Shown here: positions 9,722 through 17,784 of the stretch, piece after piece
Layout: each line of letters begins with the position of its first letter
How positions within the stretch are numbered: the stretch's first letter is position 1
NCBI GenBank assembly: GCA_031460455.1
Contig: JAVKTQ010000010.1
Location: 62,001-126,000 of the forward strand
Reading direction: 5' to 3'
DNA length: 64,000 nt
Source of the DNA: Sporomusaceae bacterium
Lineage (GTDB): Bacteria; Bacillota; Negativicutes; Sporomusales; UBA7701
Translations under genes and position numbers: made by a program
The notes under the pieces: model-generated
Told to the model about the DNA's origin: nothing
What the model saw: only the letters and a program-made list of their open reading frames with translations
Database searches by the model: none

Positions 9722-10651
9722 ATGAAAAAGCTCCTTGGCCTGGTCGCCGTCGCGCTGTTGCTGTCGTTCGCCACGGTCTCGGTCGCGTGGGCGGGCCCGG
9801 CGCAAAATCACGACCAGCACAAACGGCAGGGCAAAGAAGAGCAGCGGAAAACGGCAAAGCAGCCGACCGGCGTCAAGCGCCACAAAGCCCCCGGCAAAGA
9901 AAGCGTCAAGGCCCCGCCGGCCCATAACCGCACCCAGATCAAGCAAAACCGCCAAGACCGACACCCCGCAAAAATAAGCGGCCGCACACCCGCGAACCAC
10001 AGCCGCGACCAAGTAAAACACCATAACCGCCAGCCCCAAGGGCCGGACAGGATCGGCGCCAAAAGGCCCGACGGCAACAACCGCCAGCTAACGCGCAACA
10101 ACGACCGCCATCCGGCAAAAAACCGCGACAAGATCAACCCGCCCGCAAACCACGGCCGCCACGACATCCACCGCTACCACAGCCGGCTTCAGCACTGGCC
10201 TACCGGCGATGAATGGCCCCGCCACTTCCGCGACTGGTCCTGGTTCTCGTCCCACCACGTGCGCAGCCTCGGCGCCTGCTACGCCGACGACCGCCGCGAC
10301 CGGGCGCTCTACATCCACTTCGAACCGCAGGACAGCGATTACTTCTATCTCCTCGAATCGCGCTACGGCCACCCGGCCTACCGGGAGCGCCACCGCCGCT
10401 ACGGCCACGACGGCTGGTGCCACTACTGGTTCCGCGGCGATAACGTCATCGCCTTCTTCATCGGCGACAACGGCTACTCCCAGGCATTCGTCTGGCGGCG
10501 GGACGAAGTGGAAAACCGCTCACTCGCCTTCGGCATTCTCACCCCCGACCTGCAGATAGTCTACAGCAGCTACGGCGCCGACCTGCCGCCCGACCTGGCC
10601 GCCGGCTACACCCGCGAGATCCTGTGGGCGACAGTCGACGACGAATCGTAA
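9722..10651 (+). CDS. Secreted highly basic low-complexity protein with aromatic C-terminal domain
   Basis: The ATG at 9722 is preceded by GAAAGGAGGG at good spacing; longer in-frame extensions lack such a site. The 309-residue product begins with a signal peptide (MKKLLGLVAVALLLSFATVSVAWA). About 130 residues follow that are rich in Lys, Arg, His, Asn and Gln, with repeated NHSRDQ/NNRQ/NRDK-like units. A compact C-terminal domain rich in Trp, Tyr and His follows. No family is recognised. The basic tract suggests binding to an acidic polymer such as cell-wall material or nucleic acid, which is inference only. Confidence 0.65.
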   Translation: MKKLLGLVAVALLLSFATVSVAWAGPAQNHDQHKRQGKEEQRKTAKQPTGVKRHKAPGKESVKAPPAHNRTQIKQNRQDRHPAKISGRTPANHSRDQVKHHNRQPQGPDRIGAKRPDGNNRQLTRNNDRHPAKNRDKINPPANHGRHDIHRYHSRLQHWPTGDEWPRHFRDWSWFSSHHVRSLGACYADDRRDRALYIHFEPQDSDYFYLLESRYGHPAYRERHRRYGHDGWCHYWFRGDNVIAFFIGDNGYSQAFVWRRDEVENRSLAFGILTPDLQIVYSSYGADLPPDLAAGYTREILWATVDDES

Positions 10652-10655
10652 TACC

Positions 10656-10686
10656 GAAAAAGCTCCGTGCCGGCGGAGCTTTTTTA
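10656..10686 (+). terminator. Intrinsic terminator
   Basis: Hairpin AAAGCTCCG / CGGAGCTTT around TGCCGG with a six-T run, five bases after the stop of the basic secreted-protein gene. Confidence 0.85.
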
Positions 10687-10723
10687 TCGCCGTAAATTAA
10701 TAATAAATATTTATAAATAATTA

Positions 10724-10752
10724 TTGTAATTTATTTTATTCTTTGCTATAAT
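10724..10752 (+). promoter_or_regulatory. Strong promoter of a short transcript
   Basis: TTGTAA (10724-10729) and consensus TATAAT (10747-10752) with a 17-base spacer inside a strikingly AT-rich block (about 10690-10757). It drives a transcript of about 245 bases ending at the terminator at 10978-11005. Confidence 0.75.
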
Positions 10753-10865
10753 TAAGGCGAAGGATGGAGATGGGGCCAAGTGAAGCATTCTTTACCCGCA
10801 CGAGTCCCCCTCCAGACAAATCCATCTCCCCTTCTTCTACATATCACCCAAAGGAGGTCGCCGCC

Positions 10866-10922
10866 ATGGTCTGGATGATGCTTAGACCCGTCACCCACTG
10901 CAAGGAAGGCTGCCAGCAATAG
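10866..10922 (+). CDS. 18-residue microprotein MVWMMLRPVTHCKEGCQQ
   Basis: A short reading frame with an ideal ribosome site (AAAGGAGG, eight bases before the ATG) inside a transcript with its own promoter and terminator. The peptide has a CxxxC motif (THCKEGC) and a hydrophobic start. Upstream, GGAGATGG (near 10768) can pair with CCATCTCC (near 10830), so the 5' part of the RNA is structured. It could be a secreted or metal-binding microprotein, a leader peptide, or the coding part of a dual-function small RNA. No homolog is known to me. The 48 bases before the next terminator hold no other gene. Confidence 0.5.
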   Translation: MVWMMLRPVTHCKEGCQQ

Positions 10923-10977
10923 TCCCGGGCACGACGGTAAACGGCCCGCGGGCGGTCTTCAAGCTCGCCATACGATA

Positions 10978-11005
10978 AAGAGAGGCTCATGCGAGCCTCT
11001 CTTTT
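10978..11005. terminator. Bidirectional intrinsic terminator
   Basis: Perfect stem AAGAGAGGCTC / GAGCCTCTCTT around ATGC, with T runs on both strands. It can end the short plus-strand transcript and the convergent MFS gene. Confidence 0.85.
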
Positions 11006-11022
11006 GACGTTCCTTGCGTGGC

Positions 11023-12405
11023 CTATTCCGATTTGGTCTGGGTAGCCGCCGGCGCGGGCACCGCGACCATGTCCTTCGCGGTGAGTTCATCGAGCGTCTT
11101 GCCGGCCGTTTCCCGCCCGAGGAAGAATATGTTGGCGGCGATGACTGCCAGCACGGCGGTGAACATCATAAACACGGTCGGGATTTTTTCCGGGCCGGTC
11201 ATTATCCAGCCGACGACGATCGGGGCGATGATGCCGCCCGTCCGGCCGAAAGCCGCGGCCCAGCCCACCCCGGTGGCGCGGGCGTAAGTCGGGTACTGCT
11301 CGGCCGAGTAAGCGTGGGTGATGCCCCAGGCGCCGAGGTTGAAGAAGGAGATCATGCAGCCCCAGAAAACTATCTGGGTTACGGATCCGGCGTTGCCGAA
11401 CATATAGGCGGAAACGGCGGTTACGGCCAGGAAGCTCCCCAGCGTCGCCCGGCGGCCTATCTTGTCTACCAGATAGGCGGCGGCAAAGTAGCCGGGGACC
11501 TGGGCCATCGTCATCCACATCATGTATTCGAACGACCGGACCAGCGTGTGGCCGCCCTTGACCAAGAGAGACGGCAGCCAGGTGAACATGCCGTAGTAGG
11601 CGAACACGATGCCGAACCACAGTATCCACAGGCAGATGGTGCGGCGGATGAAGGTCGGGCCCCACAGGTCGAAGAAGCTGACCGTCTTGCCGACCTCGAC
11701 CTTAGAAATCTCCGACGGCTTGGGCGGCTCGCCCACCGGCACGCCCAGCTCGCGCTCGATCTTGGCGACCTGCTCGTGGGCTTCCTGGTAGCGGCCTTTG
11801 CTTTCGAGATACAGGGCCGATTCGGGCAAAGTCCTGTAAACATAGACAACCAGGAGCGCCGGCGCCGCGCCGATGATGAACGCCAGCTGCCAGCCGAATT
11901 TGGGGATGATGGTGTAGGAAATCAGCGAGGCCACCAGCCAGCCGACCGCCCAGGAACAGTTCTGGAGCACCAGCATCTTGCCGCGGTGTTTGGCGGGGGC
12001 GTATTCGCTCATCAGGGCGTTGGCCACCGGCGGCTGTCCGCCGACCCCGAAGCCGACGATAAAGCGGAACAACAGCAGCGATTCGAGATTCCATGAAAAG
12101 GCGCACAGCGCGGTGCCCACGCTGTATACCGCCAGCGTCGCGGCGAACATCGCCTTGCGACCGATGCGGTCGGCCAGTGTGCCGGAGCAAATGGCGCCCA
12201 GACACATGCCGACGAGGGCGGCGCTGCCGATGTAGCCCATCTGGACCGGGGTAAGGCTCCACGAACCGATCATCTTCGCCAGCACGAAAGCGATCAGCGC
12301 GGTATCGAGGGCCTCGAAAGCAATGCCCGATCCGATTAGCACCAGTAATCGCCAGTGGAATGCACCGAGAGGAAGGTTGCTCACACGTTCGGAAATACTT
12401 GCCAT
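11023..12405 (-). CDS. MFS transporter, AAHS/sugar-porter-like
   Basis: A 460-residue, 12-helix major facilitator. The N-terminal half has the GxLADRIGRK motif (SGTLADRIGRKAMFA) between helices 2 and 3, and the matching YLVDKIGRRATLG repeats in the second half. The shape (FEALDTALIAFVLAKMIGSWSL, long central loop) is like aromatic-acid or niacin porters, but the substrate cannot be read from sequence. Start supported by AAGGAGGGAATGTA. It lies 56 bases after the Nif3-like gene and probably shares its leader-controlled transcript. Confidence 0.8.
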   Translation of the reverse strand: MASISERVSNLPLGAFHWRLLVLIGSGIAFEALDTALIAFVLAKMIGSWSLTPVQMGYIGSAALVGMCLGAICSGTLADRIGRKAMFAATLAVYSVGTALCAFSWNLESLLLFRFIVGFGVGGQPPVANALMSEYAPAKHRGKMLVLQNCSWAVGWLVASLISYTIIPKFGWQLAFIIGAAPALLVVYVYRTLPESALYLESKGRYQEAHEQVAKIERELGVPVGEPPKPSEISKVEVGKTVSFFDLWGPTFIRRTICLWILWFGIVFAYYGMFTWLPSLLVKGGHTLVRSFEYMMWMTMAQVPGYFAAAYLVDKIGRRATLGSFLAVTAVSAYMFGNAGSVTQIVFWGCMISFFNLGAWGITHAYSAEQYPTYARATGVGWAAAFGRTGGIIAPIVVGWIMTGPEKIPTVFMMFTAVLAVIAANIFFLGRETAGKTLDELTAKDMVAVPAPAATQTKSE

Positions 12406-12461
12406 TACATTCCCTCCTTTTTAATAATGAGTGCAAATACCCGGCCGGATCTGCCGGCCGC

Positions 12462-13508
12462 TCAGGCCCGGCGCTTCACCTCCTTGGCGTCGTCCGCCGC
12501 CCTGTTGACGAGGTACTGCTGGGCGATGTCGCGGGCGTACTCGCGGATTGCCGGCGTTCCGGCCACACTAATCGGTGTCGAGGTGATCCGTTCGCGGAAC
12601 AGCACAACCTCCACCTCCGGCAGCAGCATCTGCAAAGCGACAGCCATCGGCATGCCGTTCTCCAGAATCTCCATGGCGTGGGAATTGCCGACGATAAAAT
12701 TCATGCCGAGTTCCTTGGCCTTGGCAATCAGCGGATGATCGCCGTACACGCGGCTGATCGACGCCAGCACGGTGTCCGCCTCCGGGAAGCGGCTTTTGAC
12801 CTGCTCCAGATGCGCAGGCGTAAACCCCGTGTGGGGGAAAATGTGGATGACCGTGCTCACCTTGCTGTCCCTGTCGCCTAAAAGGATAACGCCGCCGGTG
12901 GCCACATTCGTCTCGATTATCCCGTCGCAGCCGCGCGCGACGCGTTCGGCCATCAGCATCCGCTTCTCTTCGTCCATCCCCATGAAATAATCGAGGCGGT
13001 CGATCATGTCCCCCAGCGTATTCACCCCTTTGAGCGCCTTGCCGACGAACAGGATATTGCCCGGCACGCCCCCGAAGGCGATATCGGCGTGAAAGACCTG
13101 GTGCCCGTGGATGAAGGACAGGCCGGGGTGCAGGCCGTGGAACGCCTCATGCAATTCGAACGCGGCTAAGCCGTACAGGTCGAGGTAAGTGCGCATCGGC
13201 ACGCCACCGGTGTTAGCGGCCTCGGCCAGCGGGTGATGAGCGACAATTGCATCCACCCCCGTGGCCCCTGCCAATTCGATATTGCACTCCGTCAGTGTCA
13301 TCGTCACGGCGAGCTTATTGACGGCAGCCTCCGGATTGCCGCATACCAGGCCCGGCGTCTCCAGGCATGCTTTGCCCGGCACATCCGACGATTTGCGGAT
13401 AACGAACTTGTGCCTACCGCTGTAAATATCCTCCGGGTCTTTCACGCACCGACCGCCGGTGATCTTGTCGAGAGCATCAAGCACATCCCTGACCTTTGCC
13501 ACCCTCAT
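12462..13508 (-). CDS. Nif3-like dinuclear metal-centre protein
   Basis: About 348 residues. The N-terminal part contains DAIVAHHPLAEA, the HHP metal-ligand motif of the Nif3/YbgI family. The C-terminal part has HIFPHTGFTP and MNFIVGNSHAMEILE, giving further His ligands. Family members bind two metal ions in a hexameric ring; their reaction is still debated. The ATG at 13508 lies only one base after GGGAGG, so the in-frame GTG at 13502, with seven-base spacing, may be the true start. It is first gene of a pair with the MFS transporter. Confidence 0.75.
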   Translation of the reverse strand: MRVAKVRDVLDALDKITGGRCVKDPEDIYSGRHKFVIRKSSDVPGKACLETPGLVCGNPEAAVNKLAVTMTLTECNIELAGATGVDAIVAHHPLAEAANTGGVPMRTYLDLYGLAAFELHEAFHGLHPGLSFIHGHQVFHADIAFGGVPGNILFVGKALKGVNTLGDMIDRLDYFMGMDEEKRMLMAERVARGCDGIIETNVATGGVILLGDRDSKVSTVIHIFPHTGFTPAHLEQVKSRFPEADTVLASISRVYGDHPLIAKAKELGMNFIVGNSHAMEILENGMPMAVALQMLLPEVEVVLFRERITSTPISVAGTPAIREYARDIAQQYLVNRAADDAKEVKRRA

Positions 13509-13539
13509 GCCTCCCTTTTCTTCGTCACCCGCCGGTCGT

Positions 13540-13740
13540 ACCCGCCAAAACAAAAAAGCTACCGCACCGGTAATGATGTTCGCGCAAACGCTGCATTCCG
13601 CATGCGCGGCCGCCATTCCGAAAAAGCGGTAGCTTTCGGCTCTCCTAATGGAGCTCCTACGACCAGACCGGGTCTATCGATTTGTCTGTTGCCGCTCATC
13701 GTTGATGAGCTTATTTTTCATTATTCGCCTTTTGGGGGAA
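13540..13740 (-). promoter_or_regulatory. Attenuator-like leader of the Nif3/MFS transcript
   Basis: The minus-strand leader can fold two ways. In one, AAAGCTACCGC (13626-13636) pairs over 11 bases with GCGGTAGCTTT (13555-13565), followed by TTTTTTG: a terminator. In the other, CCGAAA and TTTCGG form a local hairpin (13619-13640) that traps the same GCTACCGC in its loop: an antiterminator. An upstream hairpin (13640-13660, CTCC/GGAG) and GACCCGGTC could be part of an aptamer. Mutually exclusive structures are typical of riboswitches, but I cannot assign a class. Confidence 0.5.
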
Positions 13741-13777
13741 TATTCCTTTTATTAAACAGAATAATTTTAATATTTTT

Positions 13778-14182
13778 TTAACGGGCCACTTCCTGATGCT
13801 TGCGCATAAACGACTCTTCCACGATTATCACCGTCACTGCAAGCTCCTGGTCGGGGTCGTAATCCTTCATCACGCTAAGCACCGGCATCTTCAGTTGCTC
13901 GGTCAGCGCCACCCGCAGCCGCCGCTTGAACTCGTCGAGAATGGCCACGTCGGTGTTGCGGGTTGTCATGCGCTCCAGCTTGTCCAGCGCAGCAAGGGCC
14001 GGGACGCGCTTATGGTCGGCGGTTATGATGATTTTGTCCTCCGAAACCAGCACCCGCTGCTTTCTCAGGCCGGTACCGAATATGCTGATATTGACATTGT
14101 TGTTTACCCGCATAATCTCCTGCCTCAGATCTATCCCAACCGACATCCCGGAGCCACTCCCCTCCGCACCATAAACTGTCAC
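13778..14182 (-). CDS. DUF2294-family protein
   Basis: A 134-residue protein (122 if the internal ATG at 14146 is used). The ending LSVMKDYDPDQELAVTVIIVEE is like the DUF2294 domain found in small, often duplicated proteins of Firmicutes; function unknown. The GTG at 14182 has GGGAG eight bases upstream and the ATG at 14146 has a weaker site, so the longer form is preferred. It stands alone, upstream of the Nif3 leader. Confidence 0.55.
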   Translation of the reverse strand: MTVYGAEGSGSGMSVGIDLRQEIMRVNNNVNISIFGTGLRKQRVLVSEDKIIITADHKRVPALAALDKLERMTTRNTDVAILDEFKRRLRVALTEQLKMPVLSVMKDYDPDQELAVTVIIVEESFMRKHQEVAR

Positions 14183-14249
14183 CTAATATATACTCCCTGC
14201 TTGCGATAAGTCCTGCCGCGCCCGGCAAAGAGATTGCGGCGCCCAAGAG

Positions 14250-14286
14250 TAAAATAATAAAAGCCGCACTGAAAACAGTGTGGCTT
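14250..14286 (-). terminator. Intrinsic terminator
   Basis: Minus-strand hairpin AGCCaCACTG / CAGTGcGGCT around TTTT, followed by TTTATTATTTT. It ends the transcript of the 72-residue gene. Confidence 0.75.
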
Positions 14287-14312
14287 CATTGCCGGCGCGG
14301 TCGTTTTCGTTA

Positions 14313-14531
14313 TTATTCTGCACCGCGCAATATTTTCCTGCCGAATTGCTCCAGAATCTTTTCCGCCCAGTAATCCGGCCCTTTATACGACAGGAAATTC
14401 TGCTTGCCGACAGCCAGCGCCCCAAGCTGAGACTCTTCCACCATTGCCGCCGCCTCCGCCAGCGGAATACCCGCCCGACAGGCCAGCGCCTCGACGACAT
14501 ATCTTCTGAAAACGCTACGGTGATTCAACAA
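14313..14531 (-). CDS. Small conserved-looking hypothetical protein
   Basis: A 72-residue frame (LLNHRSVFRRYVVEALACRAG...KILRGAE) with a helical, charged composition and no signal peptide or membrane segment. No ATG fits; a TTG at 14531 lies five bases after GGGGGGCGG, and a longer in-frame ATG version (to 14630) has no ribosome site. A terminator follows 27 bases later, which supports it as a real unit. Family and function not recognised. Confidence 0.4.
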   Translation of the reverse strand: MLNHRSVFRRYVVEALACRAGIPLAEAAAMVEESQLGALAVGKQNFLSYKGPDYWAEKILEQFGRKILRGAE

Positions 14532-14630
14532 AACCGCCCCCCATTTTAAACTACAGGGGCAGTATATGCGCCCCGCAGCCGAAAAAGACCGGCGGAAAAT
14601 TCCTGATATTCCAAAGCTGGCGCGAGACAC

Positions 14631-14664
14631 AAAAAACCTTCGCAGAAATACTGCGAAGGTTTTG
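14631..14664 (-). terminator. Terminator of tRNA-Val
   Basis: Minus-strand stem AACCTTCGCAG / CTGCGAAGGTT around TATTT, followed by TTTTG, starting six bases after the tRNA 3' end. Confidence 0.8.
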
Positions 14665-14669
14665 TTTCC

Positions 14670-14744
14670 TGGTGGGGCATGCTGGTTTCGAACCAGCGGC
14701 CTCTTGAATGTGAATCAAGCGCTCTCCCGCTGAGCTAATGCCCC
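14670..14744 (-). tRNA. tRNA-Val(CAC), CCA encoded
   Basis: Complete cloverleaf on the minus strand: acceptor GGGGCAT / ATGCCCC, D stem GCTC / GAGC, anticodon stem CTTGA / TCAAG with loop TTCACAT (anticodon CAC), T stem GCTGG / CCAGC with TTCGAAA, then discriminator A and encoded CCA. It reads GUG valine codons. A promoter lies upstream and a terminator downstream, so it is a single-gene transcript. Confidence 0.95.
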
Positions 14745-14836
14745 AAAAGACAAGCATTGGTAGCCTGTGCTGATAGTACTTTGCCGATACTATTGAGAAG
14801 GAAGAACACCTGGCAATCAAGCGTTCTACACCTGAT

Positions 14837-14866
14837 AGTATACCCCTTAGAGGGGTGGTTAATCAA
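14837..14866 (-). promoter_or_regulatory. Promoter of tRNA-Val
   Basis: TTGATT (14861-14866) and TATACT (14837-14842) on the minus strand, 18-base spacer, about 90 bases before the tRNA. Confidence 0.6.
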
Positions 14867-14918
14867 GTATATATTTTTTTCTTGTCCTGGCTATCAGTGG
14901 AAATTACATTTTGATCGT

Positions 14919-15668
14919 CTACTTTTCCAGTTCCCGCCTCACTTCTGCGGCGATTCTTTTCATCCTGGCCGCGTGCTCTTCCGGGGTGGAACGGTACTGC
15001 GGCAGCTCCCACTCCATTGTGTTGAGGCTGTCCACAAGGCCGGGAAGCACGTCAAAGGGGAGCGACAACAGCAGCAGCCCTTCCGGGAACAGGTTCCGCG
15101 CCTTCATGCCGTGGTGCAGTCCGGTGACCATCATGTTTACTTCGCCGTGAATATAAGGGTGCATATATAGCCACGCGCACCCTGCCACCGTCGTCCCCCT
15201 GGCGTTCCACCCCGCCCCGGTCTTATAGCCCGCAGCCCTCAGCACGATCTCCGCCTGGCTGGGTCTGGCGGTAACGATCAGCAGGTCGGGGTCAAAGGAC
15301 AGACGGGGCAGCGGAGCGAAAGCTACATAGTTGACACTGCCCTCCGCCAGCCGCGACATCTTATCGTAAATTCTTCTGTTTGCCCTGGCATCCTCGTATA
15401 CTCCCAGCTTAGGGCCGATCATCCCGCTTTCAAAAACCGGATCGGGTTTATCCATGCCCAGGAGTATCGGTCCCACCTTGCACTCGTGCTCGTCCTTTGT
15501 CGTATAGAAGGCGCCCCCGTCCTGCGCCTCTCTCAGCATCTGACAAAAGGCCGCCTTTTTATTGAGCCGCTCCAGCCCGTCCGGCTTTGCCAAAAGAAAT
15601 TTCACGCCAACCGGCTGATAATCGAAATTGAACCGCCCGAAAACAGATAAGTCGCACCGTGTTTTCAT
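14919..15668 (-). CDS. DUF169-domain protein
   Basis: A 249-residue cytosolic protein with the DUF169 pattern: an early PVGVKFLLAKPDG, then FCQMLREAQDGGAFYTTKDEHECKVG, and the later PDLLIVTARPSQAEIVLRAAGYKTG. Members are widespread in anaerobes and archaea, with conserved Cys; the function is unknown. The start is supported by GGGAGGGTCAG. It stands between paaK and tRNA-Val with no evident operon partner. Confidence 0.7.
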   Translation of the reverse strand: MKTRCDLSVFGRFNFDYQPVGVKFLLAKPDGLERLNKKAAFCQMLREAQDGGAFYTTKDEHECKVGPILLGMDKPDPVFESGMIGPKLGVYEDARANRRIYDKMSRLAEGSVNYVAFAPLPRLSFDPDLLIVTARPSQAEIVLRAAGYKTGAGWNARGTTVAGCAWLYMHPYIHGEVNMMVTGLHHGMKARNLFPEGLLLLSLPFDVLPGLVDSLNTMEWELPQYRSTPEEHAARMKRIAAEVRRELEK

Positions 15669-15783
15669 CTGACCCTCCCGCGCTATATGTCGCCGGCAGC
15701 CGGCAAAATCACTAAGGCAACGGCATTCACCGGATATTTCTCCGCCGGCGGGAACTCCTCCTCCACGAAATACTCACAGCCAA

Positions 15784-15816
15784 ACAAAAAGGCCTCGTGC
15801 TTTTCGACACAAGGCC
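15784..15816 (-). terminator. Terminator of the trpP-paaK transcript
   Basis: Minus-strand hairpin GGCCTtGTG / CACgAGGCC around TCGAAAAG, followed by TTTTTG, about 50 bases after the paaK stop. Confidence 0.75.
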
Positions 15817-15868
15817 ACAAAACTAATATTCCCCTCTTTGCGGTTGCCCCCGAAGGAGAGGCGGGCCT

Positions 15869-17167
15869 TTACATGGCACGCTTGTCGATGACCCGCTTGG
15901 CCTTGCCCTCGCTCCTCTCGATCGTCTTCGGCGGCACCAGCCGCACCAGCGGGCTGAGGCCGGTCGCCGCCTTCATCCGCTCCTGGACCTTGTGCTCGGC
16001 GGCGCGCACCGCTTCGGGCGGGCCGTCGACCAGGCCGTTGGCCTTCTCGACCAGCACGGTGAGCTTGTCGAGGCTGCCCTCCCGCTCGACCAGCAGCTGG
16101 TAATGGGGCGCTGTCTCGCCAAGGCTTAGCAGCACATCCTCGACCTGCGAGGGAAATACATTCACGCCGCGGATGATGAGCATGTCGTCGCTCCGCCCGA
16201 GCACCCGGTCCATGCGGGTCTGGGTCCGGCCGCAGGCGCACTGCTCCCGCCGGAGAGCGGACAGGTCGCGGGTGCGGTAGCGGATCATCGGCATGCCTTC
16301 CTTGGTCAGGGTGGTGATGACCACCTCGCCCTTCGCCCCTTCAGGCAGCACTTCGCCGCTTTCCGGGTCGATGATCTCGGTATAAAAATGATCCTCCTGG
16401 ATGTGGAGGCCGTCGTGGGCGGAACACTCGCACGCCACCCCCGGCCCGATTATCTCGCTCAGGCCATAGACATCGAACGCCTTGACGCCGTATGTTTCCT
16501 CGACCTGGTCGTGCATGCGGTCGGACCACGTCTCCGCCCCGCAGAAAATCGACTGCAGCGCGGTATCTTCGGGCTTGACGCCCATCTCCCGCATCGTCTC
16601 GGCAAGGTGCAGAGAATACGAAGGCGTGATTATCATCGCCGTTGTGCCGAAATCTTTCATCAGCATGACCTGGCGGGCCGTATTGCCGCCCGAGATCGGC
16701 ACGACCGAGGCGCCCACAAGCTCGGCGGCGTAATGGAAGCCGAGGCCGCCGGTGAACAGCCCGTAATTGACCGCCACCTGGAAAACCGAACTGTCCGTCA
16801 GCCCGCCGGCCACCAGCGTCCGCGCCAGCACCTCGGCCCATACCCCAAGATCGTGGCGGGTATAGGCGACAACGGTCGGCCGACCGGTGGTGCCGCTGGA
16901 GCAGTGTACCCTGACGATCTGCTTCATCGGCACGGCCAGCATCCCGTAAGGGTAAGCGTCGCGCATATCCTGCTTGGTCGTGAAAGGCAGCTTGCCGATA
17001 TCGGCCAGGGTACGGATATCTTCCGGCTCGACCCCTTTAGCCGCCATCTTGGCCCGGTAGGACGGTACATTATGATAAGTCCGCTCGACAACCTCGCGCA
17101 GACGGGTTAGCTGCAGTTCCTCGATCTGCGAGCGGCTGCCCTGCTCCATCGTATAGTTCCAGATCAT
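15869..17167 (-). CDS. paaK: Phenylacetate-CoA ligase family (aryl-acetate:CoA ligase, AMP-forming)
   Basis: A 432-residue adenylate-forming enzyme with the PaaK layout: P-loop-like VHCSSGTTGRPTVVAYT (about residues 85-101), the adenylate-binding DVYGLSEIIGPGVA, YRTRDLSAL, and the short C-terminal domain ending GKAKRVIDKRAM. PaaK relatives activate phenylacetate or indoleacetate. Its ATG overlaps the stop of trpP by four bases, so it is translationally coupled to a tryptophan transporter under a Trp T-box. This suggests indole-3-acetate as substrate, which is inference. In archaea and clostridia such ligases often accompany indolepyruvate oxidoreductase. Confidence 0.85.
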   Translation of the reverse strand: MIWNYTMEQGSRSQIEELQLTRLREVVERTYHNVPSYRAKMAAKGVEPEDIRTLADIGKLPFTTKQDMRDAYPYGMLAVPMKQIVRVHCSSGTTGRPTVVAYTRHDLGVWAEVLARTLVAGGLTDSSVFQVAVNYGLFTGGLGFHYAAELVGASVVPISGGNTARQVMLMKDFGTTAMIITPSYSLHLAETMREMGVKPEDTALQSIFCGAETWSDRMHDQVEETYGVKAFDVYGLSEIIGPGVACECSAHDGLHIQEDHFYTEIIDPESGEVLPEGAKGEVVITTLTKEGMPMIRYRTRDLSALRREQCACGRTQTRMDRVLGRSDDMLIIRGVNVFPSQVEDVLLSLGETAPHYQLLVEREGSLDKLTVLVEKANGLVDGPPEAVRAAEHKVQERMKAATGLSPLVRLVPPKTIERSEGKAKRVIDKRAM

Positions 17168-17751
17168 GCTTTCTCCTCCTCTGCGGCAACATCCGCCGGT
17201 TTGCCGGCAAAAAGCTTCACAGCCGGGAAATAGAGCACCTGGGCGACGACGCAGTTCACCGCCCCCACCGTCAGCACCACCGGCAGCATGCCGTAGAGAT
17301 AAACCTGCATCGGGATGTTCATCACGAACTTAGTGAGGGTGATGAAGACAAAGCCGCTGACAAGGGTACCGATGAAGGTGCTGACCGCCGGCTGGAGGGT
17401 CAGGCCGAATATCTTCAGCCGCCCGGTGAGACCGGCCACAAGGGCGCAGGCCACCGCGCCGACCGGCTCGCTGATGAGGTTCGCGTAAGGGAAGATCGCC
17501 TTGGAGGTCGCCATGCAGACCACGCCGGCCACCAAGCCGATGCCCGCCGACTGTTTCAGGCCGGGCCGCACGATGAGGATGGCCAGACAGTACATGGCGA
17601 TCAGCCAGTTGGGGGTGATGCCCGCTATGCTCGGGCTGACAAGCCGCAAAATAACGCCGATGGCCAACAACAGGGCAGTAACCGCCACCCCTCTGGTATT
17701 GCTCCCGGTCTTCGCCACGCGGATGAGTTCCTGATTGTCTCTGTTTTCCAT
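17164..17751 (-). CDS. trpP: Tryptophan-type ECF transporter S component (TrpP family)
   Basis: 195 residues, five to six membrane helices. The pattern LRLVSPSIAGITPNWLIAMYCLAILIVRP followed by IGLVAGVVCMATSKAIFPYANLISEPVGA matches the TrpP tryptophan-uptake family. The start ATG at 17751 has GGGAGGAG nine bases upstream; longer in-frame starts would run into the T-box terminator. A T-box with a UGG specifier lies directly upstream, so tryptophan specificity is supported by both sequence and control. It overlaps paaK by four bases. Confidence 0.85.
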   Translation of the reverse strand: MENRDNQELIRVAKTGSNTRGVAVTALLLAIGVILRLVSPSIAGITPNWLIAMYCLAILIVRPGLKQSAGIGLVAGVVCMATSKAIFPYANLISEPVGAVACALVAGLTGRLKIFGLTLQPAVSTFIGTLVSGFVFITLTKFVMNIPMQVYLYGMLPVVLTVGAVNCVVAQVLYFPAVKLFAGKPADVAAEEEKA

Positions 17752-17784
17752 TTTTATTCTCCTCCCGTTATTTAAAAGTGCATA

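Noticed and set aside
14670-14744. tRNA-His reading of the tRNA gene
   Set aside because: The seven-base anticodon loop is TTCACAT, which gives CAC at positions 34-36 and therefore valine; there is also no extra 5' G as in tRNA-His.
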